Source: Anas platyrhynchos (Eukaryota > Chordata > Aves > Anseriformes > Anatidae). Taken from it: 64,000 nt of DNA. The translations under genes and the position numbers were made by a program. The notes under the pieces were generated by a model, which did not search any database, had not been told where the DNA came from, and was given only the letters and a program-made list of their open reading frames with translations. Shown here piece after piece: positions 25,031 through 37,000 of the stretch (its first letter is position 1; each line of letters starts with the position of its first letter). The stretch is taken from positions 2,921,501 through 2,985,500 of the forward strand of contig NC_092602.1 of the NCBI RefSeq assembly GCF_047663525.1, read 5' to 3'.

Positions 25031-27600
25031 TGGACGTCGCTGCCTTGGGTCGCCCTTTTAGTGGTCGTGGGGTGGAGGAAGAGGCTGGTTTCTCACCCCT
25101 GCCACAGTCTTTAAGAACTGAGGAATTTTATTATTTTAAAATCCAGTTTCGGCTGGCTTCCAAGGACCTCTTGCTTTATCTGTGCTAGGAATGGGGTGTG
25201 TCAAAAAATAAAAATAAAGAACCGTGTATAATAACCAAAAGCTTGCAACCAAAAATATTTCATTAAAAAAAAAAAAAAAAGCCTTGAGGCAAGCTTTACA
25301 TAAGAGCACACAGAGCCAGGAACAAAAGAGGCTGCTGCCAAAAGGAGGGATGGACAAAAGTGGCTGAAAATAGATTTTGACCACAAACCCAATTTACTCA
25401 TACAAAAGGTTGCGTAGAGTCTCTAATAATTTGTGCAGGCTGGATCTATTTTTGGAGCAGGGCTCATGGAAGAACTGAGTCCAACAAATGTATGTTATTG
25501 CCACCAGAATGTCACAGTCTTGGCAGCTCCAGCAACAAGAGTGGAGCCAGCTCCTGGATTTGCTCTGTTCCCATGCTTTCGTTCAAACTCAGGTTGTCTC
25601 TTCTTGGAAGCATTTATGTTTCTCGAGAAGCTTCTGATAGACTATTAACTTTACAAGTGTTTTAATAAAAGATACTGTATTAATATATATATTTTTTTTC
25701 CCAACAATAGCCTGCAATTTTAGCCAACGCACTTGAGAAGACAGTTGGAAAGCTTTCTTTTCTCCTATCAGTGGTAGAAGTGGCACATACCCCACATTTC
25801 TCATTAAAGAGATTTCTGTAAGACACCTTAAGACACCTTGTTTTTTATAAACTTTTATGTCACTTAAACTCAGTTGATTCAGAGAGTCATCCCTGCAGTA
25901 CCGAAGTATACGCAGATATTTTGTTAATGATCTCACGCTAAAACATGAGAGCTCCTCATGCAGTTGCTGTAAGTGACATAACAGCTCTGTCCCACAGATG
26001 AGAAAAAAACAAGCAAAACCTAGAGTTTCTCTTTTAGCTCTGGTGAGGACTTGTGACAAGAAATCCTCCCCAGCACAGATGTTTTAGGGAGCAACGTGGG
26101 CCTAACGGAGCTGAGATCTGGTGACTGTGCTGACAGCTGCAGTTGCCACTCCCGCCTTAGCTTGGGCAGATCTTGATGATTCATATTTGTAACATGTGAT
26201 TTGAGATCAGTTTATCATGTCTAAATTGTAACCACATAAATTGTTTTTAAGCAGGGGACTTGACTGCATAAAAAACAGTTTAAGAACAGAACCCCAGCTG
26301 CTACTGTGTGGCTGACGAGTGGCATTTGTAGAGGTTCTATTAATAAAAATCTTGCCCTTGCTGAGCCTCTGGATTGTGCCAAAGAAGCATTAAAAGATTT
26401 AAATCTATTAATGCTAGATGTCCCATTTACTTCTGTCATGAAAGAACAAGTAATGATGACTCGCTGCAGCTCTGTAATCCCCCAAGGTTTTACACATCAC
26501 AAGAGAGTGAAGTAGGGAAGTGATTCTTACTAGGAAACATTTTTTTTAATGTAACAGTTTGCAAAATGTTATATTAATGTTGAAATAAAAGTTAATCTCT
26601 GGATTTTATCTGGGAATTTCAAACTGGTTGTTACCATGTATAGTAGCAACAGTCATTACAGTAGTCACTTTTTACACCAGAGACACAATACTTTGGGATT
26701 ACCTTTTGAGAAGGTTTTCAGATTACAGAGTCTCAGTTCAGCAGATTTAGTGCTGCACTAAAATGCAACAGTTCCCAAATCTATGTGCCAGCTATTTCAT
26801 GCTTTATAACTTCAGGTACATTACATGGGGGCTTGAGCCTTGTTCTGGTGTGATAAAGGATGACCTTTTCAATTGTGTAAATTAATCTTTAACTTAATAT
26901 GACCAACATAATCTCTTGCTGCCTATTTACAGGGCTGGTTATTGGGTATTGCGGGTTAATTTAAATATACTTTAAAAACATATTTTAAACTTTACACAAT
27001 ATACTGTACAACACGCTGAAGGTTTATCAGTTTCATTTGCATGTTGACTTTGGAGAGTTACACAGAAACGTCAGGATTTGGGCCAGATGCGTGTCACTTC
27101 CTTTTTATGCCAACTTCTGCAATCGCTGACCGCAGCGTTGGGTCTTTCTTCTCCTGCTGCTCCCTGGCAGCCCATGTTGCTATTTAAGCATTTCCACCCA
27201 AGCTGTCGTGCTTTGTTTTCAGGAAATACCAGTAAATTAACTTGTATAACCTCACAGCTGTCGCTACTTCCTGCTCTTCACATTCAGATATTATAACAGA
27301 AGCTCTTTATATTCAGATATTATAACTAACGAGCATTAGTTCCTGGAGATCTAGGGTCATGCCAGCAGCAACTAACCACAACACCAAGTTTCTTAAATGG
27401 AAACGAATCCTAGGAAATTACTCCCGGCTTGATTTGCCTCCTCCTCCTCTCACAGCCCGCAGGCATGAATCCAGAGCAAGTCAACTGAGATCCCTGGGGA
27501 CACGCAGATGTCTAATAACAGCGGTTTTGGGTTCTCTCACCAGAAATTGAGTTGTTTTAATAACCGGGAGTTTTATTGGAAGCACGACACCTCAGGGAGG
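25031..27600. other. Intergenic region between RNF34 and ANAPC5
   Basis: About 2.6 kb of mostly AT-rich DNA between two divergent CpG-island promoters. It has an A-rich tract near 25265-25280, AATAAA hexamers near 25207 and 25663, a TA-rich stretch near 25680 and a 29-bp tandem duplication at 27273-27330. The longest frame is 156 codons at 25589-26059 on the minus strand, and I do not recognise it. No supported gene. Confidence 0.55.
27273..27330 (+). repeat. 29-bp tandem duplication
   Basis: Two adjacent near-identical 29-bp units, 27273-27301 and 27302-27330. They share the 16-bp core ATTCAGATATTATAAC exactly and differ at a few other positions. Confidence 0.85.
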
Positions 27601-27639
27601 AACCAAAAAGCACCGCTCCCCCCTCCCGGAACGTCTCCC

Positions 27640-27804
27640 CGCGGCCCCATCCTCCGGCCGGCCCCTTGGTAGCGGTGCACAACCCCCGCTCCCGATTGGC
27701 CGAGGCCACTCCCACGTGACGGCGGCGGCGGCGGCGATTGGCTGGGCGGGCGCGGGCGGTTGCCTTGACGACGGGGCTGCGGGTGATGGCGGCCGGGCGC
27801 CGCC
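27640..27804 (+). promoter_or_regulatory. ANAPC5: ANAPC5 CpG-island promoter
   Basis: Immediately upstream of the ANAPC5 ATG. It holds inverted CCAAT boxes (ATTGG at 27695-27699 and 27737-27741), an E-box CACGTG at 27713-27718 running into TGACGG, a GGC triplet run and a GC box GGGCGGG at 27744-27750. There is no TATA box. This is typical of a housekeeping gene. Confidence 0.75.
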
Positions 27805-28008
27805 ATGGCGAGCGTGCACGAGAGCCTCTACTTCAACCCCATGATGACGAACGGCGTGGTGCACGCCAACGTCTTCGGCATCAAGGACTGGGTCACCCCC
27901 TACAAGATGGCGCTGCTCGTGCTCCTCAGCGAGCTGGGCCGCGCCGGCTCGCAGCTCGGCCTGCTGGAGAGGCGGCGCCTCAACAGGCTGCTGCTGCCCC
28001 TGCTGCAG
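27805..28008 (+). CDS. ANAPC5: ANAPC5 exon 1
   Basis: 68 codons from [14 protein letters not shown] to LLLPLLQ, donor GTCGGG (weak after +2) followed at once by a purine tract. It contains the conserved [15 protein letters not shown]. The exon is strongly GC-rich and lies within the CpG island. Confidence 0.95.
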
Positions 28009-31000
28009 GTCGGGGCCGGGCCGGGCCGGAGGGGAAGGGAAGGGAAGGGAAGGGAAGGGAAAAGAGAAATGGAAGGGGAAAGGAAAAGGAAGGGGAAGGG
28101 GAAGGGAGAAGGAAGGGAGGGAAGGGAAAGGGGGTTGCTCCTTGGCATCATGGCCTGTTTAGTTTTGGGCCCCTCAGTACCAGAAGGACATCGAGGCCCA
28201 GGAGTGTGTCTACAGAAGGGCTCCGAGGCTGGTGAAGGGCCTGGGACACAAGTCCTGTGAGGAGTGGCTGAGGGAACTGGGGGGGTTTGGTCTGGGGAAG
28301 AGGAGGATCAGGAGAGACCCTCATTGATCTCTGTAGCTACCTGAAAGGAAACTGTGGGGAGCTGGCGGTCGGCCTCTTGTCTCAGGTAACTGTGGTAGGA
28401 CTAGAAGGGATGGCCTCAAGTTGTGCCAGGGGAGGTTCAGGTTGGAAATGAGGAGACATTTCTTCTCAGAAGGAGCAGGCAGGTGTTGGGATGGGTTACC
28501 CAGGGAGGTGGTGGCATCACTGTCCCTGGGGGTCTTCAAGGAATGGTTGGACGTGGTGCTTAGGGACATGGTTTAATGGTTGACATTGGTGGTAGGGGGA
28601 AGGTTGGATCGGATGATCTTGAAGGTCTTTTCCAACCCTAGTGATTGTATGATTCTGTGTCGCTGTCCTCCCCAGGGGCCCGACATGCCACTGTCACGAC
28701 TGCGCAAGGCCATCGAGGAGTCGTGCCCACACCTGGCCAGCTCCGTGCACATCAGGTAGGTGCCAGGCCCTGACAGGCAGGGAGCTGCCCAGGACAGACG
28801 CTAAGTGGTGCCACAGCTGGGGCATTCCTGCACTCTCACATCAGCCCCACTGTCTCTTGATAACCTCTCTGCCCATGTTTACATGCCCAGTTGAAAGGGC
28901 CATTTGTCCAGAGTGAAAACATGCTTCTGCAGCTTTCCTAGTTGTCACAAACAAGTTCTGAAAGGCACACAAATCAAACATTGAGGAAGTCTAGTTTAAT
29001 CAAGTCTCTATGATAGAAACCACTTGTTTCAACATTAGTTAATTCAGAAAATGACAGCTTTAAAATCAGTATTTTTTTGATTCCTAATTTTTGTTAGAGT
29101 AAAAATCCCTTCTGTTTGTTCTCTTTATTACAATAGCAGTTTTAAAAAAAACAACTGATCATTAATTATTTTCTTATTAAAATTTAATGTGTTTTGATTT
29201 TATTCATTATGTAAAAACCTTCTGGACATAATGAACTATCTGCCTTTTGGATCTGTTACTGCTTACTCGTCTATACCTGAAATAGAGGACTATTATTTGA
29301 TGTATAATGTTTAAATCCTATTTTTTTTCCCCCTTTTTAGGTTGAAACTTATGGCAGAAGGAGAACTGAAAGATATGGAACAATTTTTTGATGACCTTTC
29401 AGATTCATTTTCTGGGACAGAGCCAGAAGTTCATAAAACAAGTGTAGTAGGTAACTAGATATTGTCTGTAGGCTGTAGTTGATATGATGGTTGCTATTGA
29501 AGGAATTCACTCAAGATACAACTTTGTAACCAATAATTTTCCACAGTCTGCAGTTCTTGCTGCTGCTAATTGTTCTGTGATCAGATAATCTGTGAGCTTT
29601 GCCACTGAATTAATTAGAGATTTATACTGAGCAGACCTGAATTTTATCAATTGGTAGGCTGAGATGAGACACTTAAGCTAAATTAAATAGTGCAATTTAA
29701 GCAATTTAAGGTTATTACACTGATTTGTAGTCTCCTCTGAATCGGAAACCTTACCTAAAGGTGTCATAACACAGATGTTTTCCTTTGCAGGCCTGTTTCT
29801 GCGCCATATGATCTTGGCATACAATAAACTTTCTTTTAGTCAGGTCTATAAACTTTACACCGCACTTCAGCAGTATTTTCAAAATGATGAGAAAAAAAGT
29901 GGAATTGATGAGAATGATATGGAGCTGACGAATACAGAAGAACAGGAGGGGAAAATGGAGAAAGAAGAACTTGATGCACCTCTAAGGTGATATATTAATA
30001 CGTTAAGTCTTTCCCACTTCTGTCAGTAAATTAGTTGCATTTTGGACTGCTTCTGTACACATCAGAGCAAACTGAGGCTTTGTCCAGGTCAAGCTTCTAC
30101 TCCTGTTAAACTTCTCAAAGTCCATGGACGCTCATCTGTGGCTGTCCTATCACAAATGCCACATTACAATCTGGGATAATTTAATTTTAGTGCAAGTGGA
30201 CAAGTTATATGAACTTCAGCTGCAGTATTGAGATGTAGTGTACCGTAAAGTCGTACTAGCTCATATCCAACTTAGAGCAGGATGTCGCCGATTTGTCTAA
30301 TGCATAAAGTTTAGGTCAAGGCCAAAACTTAAGAATATTGGCTTAAAAATTTATGAACAGTATTTTTGCTAAAGAAGTGATTATCATAGTAATCTGATCT
30401 TGTTGATTTTTTTATTTTTTTTTTAGCCCTGTGTACAGATCACAGAGCTTGTGCTGATGTTGGTTTGCAGTTACTCAACTTCAAATGGTTATTGTAGTTC
30501 AGCAATACACACTGAATCTGGTTTCTTTCCTGTAGTAGCTGCTTACTGTTTTCGGCACAGATAATGTTAAAATACCGAATGTTAAATGTTAAATATTATG
30601 TTTAAAATACCGATTTGCTTGAGGAGGAGGGGAAGAAAGGGGAAGTGATGTCACGTTTGTATTCAGAAAGTTCTGTCTTTATATTACTGATGAAGTTTAA
30701 GGCATGTGAAGAGGAGGTATCCAGCTGTGTGTGTTTTTTTTTTTTATTTTTTTTTTCCTCCTGGAGCCTAGTGCACTCTGGCCGAGTTGGGTGGCCTCCC
30801 CGTTTCCGTGGTGCCACCCTGTGGTATCATTTGTAAATGGCAGCAGTTGTGCTCGCTCTCAGAAGATGGCGGTGCCCCATTCTCACACTCACACAGGGAA
30901 TTGCAGCCTAAAGGCCAGATGCTGCCCGTTTTCCTTCTGTACAGCCCACTGCTGAATGATTCTTCCCTGGTTAAGCTAGGGTGTGATGTGCTAAAGCTGT

Positions 31001-34000
31001 TGGAAAGAGCACTGCTGCTTCCAGCAAGGAAAGATTCCTCTTTGCGGAAAAATTAAGCTTAATATTTTGGTTTCTCTTTTTGCTTTTCTCCAAGTAAAAG
31101 TAATAACATTTATTTAAATCAAAGATGTATGGGAGGCATTGCACTCGCTAAAATGTTACACTGTAAGAATAATCCTCAAAGTATTTTGTGTATCCATTTA
31201 CTTAAAATGTGCTTTTAAAATTGTCTTCAGATAAGCTCATGCTTGGGCATGCTCTGCTGCAGCTTGAGTCAGTTAACAATTCTGGAGTCTTGCTTTATGC
31301 TGTAGTTGTTGTCTTTGCATGGAATGAACTTCGGGCTGCTTTACAGAGCAGCTGTTTTCTGGAGTGATGTATGTGGTGAAAGTGCCAGTTCATTTCTTTG
31401 TGAATATCTTTAGAAAAAAAGGAAGAAAAAAAAAAAAGGAGCTAGATGTTTAAGTATATCACCACAAATCTTGTATCTGCTGTTGTTGTTTTTGTTTTTT
31501 CTTAAATACATGTGTATTTGGGGTAACATTCATACTGACCACAGTCTGTGCAGGCTGAAGATAGCAACTAAACAGTGTAAAATCACTTGGATTGTTAAGT
31601 TTGATGTGGTGGATTTTATTCTGTATTATTTTTTCTCCTTTTATTTTCCTTTTGTGCTGCTGAGCTCTGCTATCTCATAAAAATTCATAAAGCAAAAGTA
31701 TGGAGTGTCTGATAAAAAGTATTTTCTCTATTTCATTGCCATTGTTTCTAACTAGAGTGCTTTTTAGCAGGGAAGAAGAGGTATCTTGCAGTGGGCCTCT
31801 TTCCCAGAAACAAGCAGAGTATTTTCTTTCTCAGCAGGTATGTTAGTTGTGAATGAAGTTGAGTAAATGATCTGTAAGATGATCTTCACCTTCATTTTTA
31901 TCCACAGTGTCAAAATGATGTGTTTTTATATCTGTTAAAGGTTTGTTAATTATCTCAAATGTAGTTGCTCAGTATGAGCACTTGGGGTTAGAATTGTTTC
32001 ATCTAAGCATGTACACCAGATGATGATATTTGATTTGGAGAAGGTCACTTCTGTTCTGACTGCTTGCTTCAAATGTGCTGTCTGCTAAATGTGCAATGTT
32101 GTTGGTTATTCTAGCTGGTAAATACAAAAAGGAGCAAAAATACACATGGGCACCATTGTTAGTAAATGCGCTGGGTGCTTATAATCGTTTGCTAATAAAA
32201 TAAAATAACGTAATATGTACTGTTTCATACGCATTTAAAAAGCTCAAAGTGACTTCTCAATCCCACTAGGACCTTTACTTTTAAGGGTTGTTGCATCTAG
32301 CAGCCTGACTGCAGCAAGGTTCTGCAGCTCCACGCCCCCTGGTGCAACCAGTGGTAAGGCTGAATGTTACCTGCTACCCCAGTTCCCTCTGGCTGCTCAG
32401 GGTGAAGGTCTGTTAGGGGAAATGTGTGCATACTTGCACCCTTGCTCTCTCAATCCTGCCAGCAGCTGAGCTTCAACACTCAGTTTATCAAGTAACTGGC
32501 ACCTGGATTGCCCTGTGTCTAGTTCTGGCACAGGCACGCAGAGCCCTGCAATCCAGCTCCAGTTGCTGGCACTCTAGCTGCCTTATACACATGTGCATGT
32601 GGAATGGACTCACTACTCATCCAGGAGTAGTTAGAAGTGAGATTAATTGAGAAGACAAGACAATTATGATTTACGGATTTTTTTTTTACCTGTGTGTATA
32701 ACAAACATTTTCTCTCCTAATTAGAATATTGTGGAGGAATCAGATGCTTAGGACGGTTCTGAAATGTGAAGTCCTTTAATTATTCACTAATGCTTATTCC
32801 TGTCAATAGATTATTAATTTTGCTTATCAATTGATCTACTTCCTAAAGCAAAATATGGATTCACTTTTGCTTAGTTTGGTTTCGTGATTGGTTTTTGTTC
32901 GTGAAAGAAGCGTGTAATTCCAGTGAGCAATCTGCTGTACTAGTTCTTAAAAAGGAAACTTAAAATTCTTTAAGTACCTTTGAACAGTCATTTGAATAAG
33001 CTTTTATTTTACTCAGTCTCTCTGATCTCTGGAAAGTGAATGCTGTAATATAGGATAGAATAAAACTGCCACGGATGTTTCAGTGTCATAATAGAGCGGT
33101 TCTGAAATCTTCTTTAACGCTTTCTCTAGAGATGACAGAGAAAATGACAATCATGTATCAAAATGTATTCCTAATGCTCCACTTTGAGTTACTTAGCATT
33201 GGTTTCATTTTTTTCCAGGCTTCTTTACTAAAGAACGATGAAACAAAGGCTCTTACTCCAGCATCGTTACAAAAGGAATTGAACAACTTGTTAAAATTTA
33301 ATCCAGACTTTGCTGAAGCAGTAAGTGTCTTTTTCTTCATCCAAAATGGTTTTAAAGGGATTTCTTCATATCTCTAGGATGGGATTATTTGGGAGTATTT
33401 TATTCTATATTGAAACATAAGCAGATGATGAAAATGTGAGAAAGTTCCATGTAAATGTTTAGTAATTCAGACCGAAACTCCTGAAGGTACCAAAACCTCA
33501 GTTAAGCTAAGTACTTAACAACATGTCTGGCTTCATGCATAGAAATAATCCTCTTAATTTTGGTGGGTCTGTGTCAGTGCATTCTTATTGAACTAAATCT
33601 AAAACTTTTTTCCTCAAAAATGTCAGGCCTCATACTTGCATAGATTAAAAACTAGCATTGAATACCTGCTGATTTTGATTTTTGATGTTCACTTCACTTC
33701 TGGAGCTTAGCTGCAATTTACAGTGAAAGCAACAGACAGCTCATGTTGAGAGTTGGTTCCAGACCTGCACTGCAAGCATTTGCCTTGTACCTAGAGAGCT
33801 TACTCTTGAGCAGGTGCATTTCTTCCTGCACAACGTTTGGAAGCCGTGTTCATGCTTCTGAGTACCTTCCTGAGTGCAGACACAGTAGGAGTTGTGCCTC
33901 CATTCCCACTCAGCACATAAATATAGGCATTCTGCCTATGCTGATGTCTTGGGCTGGGTGGAATAATTCTCATGGCCTGATCTTGGAAGATCCTATTAGG

Positions 34001-37000
34001 AGAATGACCAGTTTTATTCACGAATTAGAGAAGTTCTGCACATTTATTTGCATCAGTATCATTGTGACTTCTGGTCAGCACTTTCCTGGCCATATCTATT
34101 GCTTCATGGTTGCACTTGCTGGACAGTAAGACCACACATGGTAAGTATAAACCAAAACTTTGTTTTAATAGCTCCATATAGTTAAAACTGATTTTGTTTC
34201 AATTTTTAGCATTATTTAAGCTACTTAAACAGTCTCAGAGTGCAAGATGTCTTCAGTTCAACGCACAGCCTTCTTCATTATTTTGACCGTTTAATTCTCA
34301 CTGGAGCAGAAAGCAAAAGCAACGGGGACGAAGGTTATGGTCGGAGTCTGAGATACGCTGCTCTGAATCTAGCTGCGCTGCACTGCCGCTTTGGCCATTA
34401 GTAAGTCAAAATGTACTGCACACATAAAATTCATCTCACTGCATCCCGTAAGTACTGATGGATAGGCCTTCAGTTCGTTTTGAAAATCTGTTTGAGAGAA
34501 GGGACTTGTCTAATTTGATAGCAGCTATAGTTGGCTTGGAATTTTCTTGTAATCCTGATTTGTTTTGGTTTGTTTTTATTTTGACATTTATTTGGTTTCC
34601 ATAATAACCGGGCCATTTACAGCACGGTGAGAGTTGACATTTGTCTGCGTCCGGTTGTGACCATTTCTTAGGGATTTAAGTTCTCCATTGCTACATTTCC
34701 ATGACCTCAGAAAGGTCAGTGGACATAAGTGCTTATTTCCAACTATATTCCCAAGAAAGTACAGTTGTTCTTTTGTTATATTCAAATCAATATAGAGCTG
34801 ATCATCTGGAAGAAGAATAATTAAAGAAAAAGCCATTTAGGAGATGCATATTTTTAAAAAGCTGTAGTGGTGGTTGTTATTTTATTGATAAAGCTGGCTC
34901 ACCTATCTCCATGTACAGTTTTCATTTATTGGCTGCTTCCTGGATGAATCCTGTAAAAGGACTGGAGATGGAAAGGAGATAAGAAAAATTAATGACCATT
35001 ATTTCTATATAGGGAGATACTTAATGTTGCCCCTGTTCAAACACTAATTTGGCACTTTGGCAGGTACACAGGTTTGAAAGCCTGCTTAGGGGTTACAGTT
35101 GCGTTTTTGTAGTGGCTTGCAGATGCCATCATGCTCATTAGCCTTGGGTCTAGAATATGTTGCTGGACCGCTAGGCTTTGCCATTCAGTCTTTTAAATCA
35201 GTTTTCTTCTGAGTGCGATATGCATAATTTAGATCAGTATTCCTCTGTGGTGTTGTAATGCTGTATTTTAAGCATGGTGGTGATCCTAATACGTTCTTTT
35301 TTGTTTGCTGATAGTCAACAAGCTGAACTTGCGCTTCAGGAAGCCATCCGAATTGCACAGGAGTCTAACGATCATGTTTGCTTGCAGCACTGCCTGGTAA
35401 GATAGCCATGTTGAAACAGAGGTTAAGTCACCTTTGTCTGTTACCTCAGCCTTTGAACTGTTGCAGAACTACTCTTACTCTAACATTTTGTCAAGTGGAT
35501 CAATAATTTGAAGGTGACTGTCCCGCAGTGGGGTGATGTTTTTAGCAGATGGGTCACCAGGAGCAACAAACACTGGAGTGTAGGGAGATCACAGGACGGT
35601 TTTGTTGTGACTCGGGTTTACTTCCTTAAACAGGAGTTGTGATCCCAGAGTTACTCAGTACTAAGCTCAAAGTTTAGTCTGATGTGCTTTAAAGAGCTGA
35701 AGTATTTCATAAACTTTCTTCTTACTGTCTTCTGGATTTTCACAGAGTTATCCTCCTTTTCAGCAAACAAAAAGGAGGAAGGGAAGACTTAATTTTCTCT
35801 CTATTTTTTTCTGTAATGAACATCAGTACTGTAATGAGAGAGAATCTCTGCAACCAAACTCTGGAGGTGCTGCATTCCACAATTGACTGTATAATGGGTT
35901 TCTGTGCATTACTCTGAAACCTCCAGTATTGACTCTAGTATTCTCAGGCCCGTGCCCAGCCAGGCTAGAGTTCTGATATATTTTGGTGATTCCACAGTTC
36001 TCATGCATTCCGTGCAATGCTGTAAAATGTGTTCCACAAAATGCTGTAGCAATCAGCTATTTGCAGTGACATTTTAACTTTTTCCCTTACTAGAGCTGGT
36101 TATACATCTTGGAACAGAAGATATTTGATAGCTGTGTTCTGCTGGAGCACTCAGTAAACAAATCTTTACACTTTGGTTTGCCCGTAAGTCTGTTTCATTT
36201 ATCCTTAACTGTATTCTAAAACCTTCATACGGGAGTGAAGGGGTGTATGCATGGTAGGTTTTTGTTTGTTTGTTTTTTTGGGGATGGTCAAAATTATTAA
36301 TACAAAATACGTAATTAAATTTAAACCAACCTATTTTATACTCCAAAATCTACCTGTTTCTATTATTTTGACTCTTTATATTAACAACCAGAATTTAGTT
36401 GCTTTATTGTGAGTGCATTATCACAAGGCATACTGTTTTTCCTTCTGCCTTGTTTGTTTTTCAGCAGGAGAACTGTGGCCACTAGCCGGGCCCTATGCAC
36501 CATTTAGGTCCATAATGCAATCTGCTGGTGCTCAAGGGAGGTTCTTATGCCTCAGCCTTCCCTGAAATTCAGTGCTGATGCCTCTGACAGGGCTTTGAAC
36601 GCATTTACTTGTATGGCTCTGTCCCAGCTGTGAAATCTTGTATGGTAGCTCTCCCCTTAGATGGTTTTATGCCCTGTATCAATTGCTGTTTTCCCCAAGA
36701 TCTGCAACCTCTTTGAATTGTTCTAAAAGGAACTAAACTGCTGATGTTGGGAGATGAAAGCAGACATGGCTATTTGGTGGGGAAGGGGAGGAAAGGCTCT
36801 CTGTTTTCACAGCTGTTTCATCACTGGAGAAATCCAGGTACAAGTCCAGTCATCCTCTTTAAGACTTCTGTGTGGAGGAGTGGAAATTACCTTTCACATC
36901 TATCAAACTGGCATTCATGTATGTGTGGGTGTGTGTAAGTGTGTATTTAAAGAAATGCCTGGAGCAGTGTTCCTTTGTCTGTGCTGAATAACATCACATC

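Noticed and set aside
32020-32062. Another C/D-box-like pair (TGATGAT ... CTGA)
   Set aside because: Spacing is too short and there is no closing stem.
33421-33486. Possible C/D-box small nucleolar RNA in an ANAPC5 intron (ATGATGA ... CTGA)
   Set aside because: No terminal stem can be formed by the flanks, and no internal C'/D' boxes are clear.
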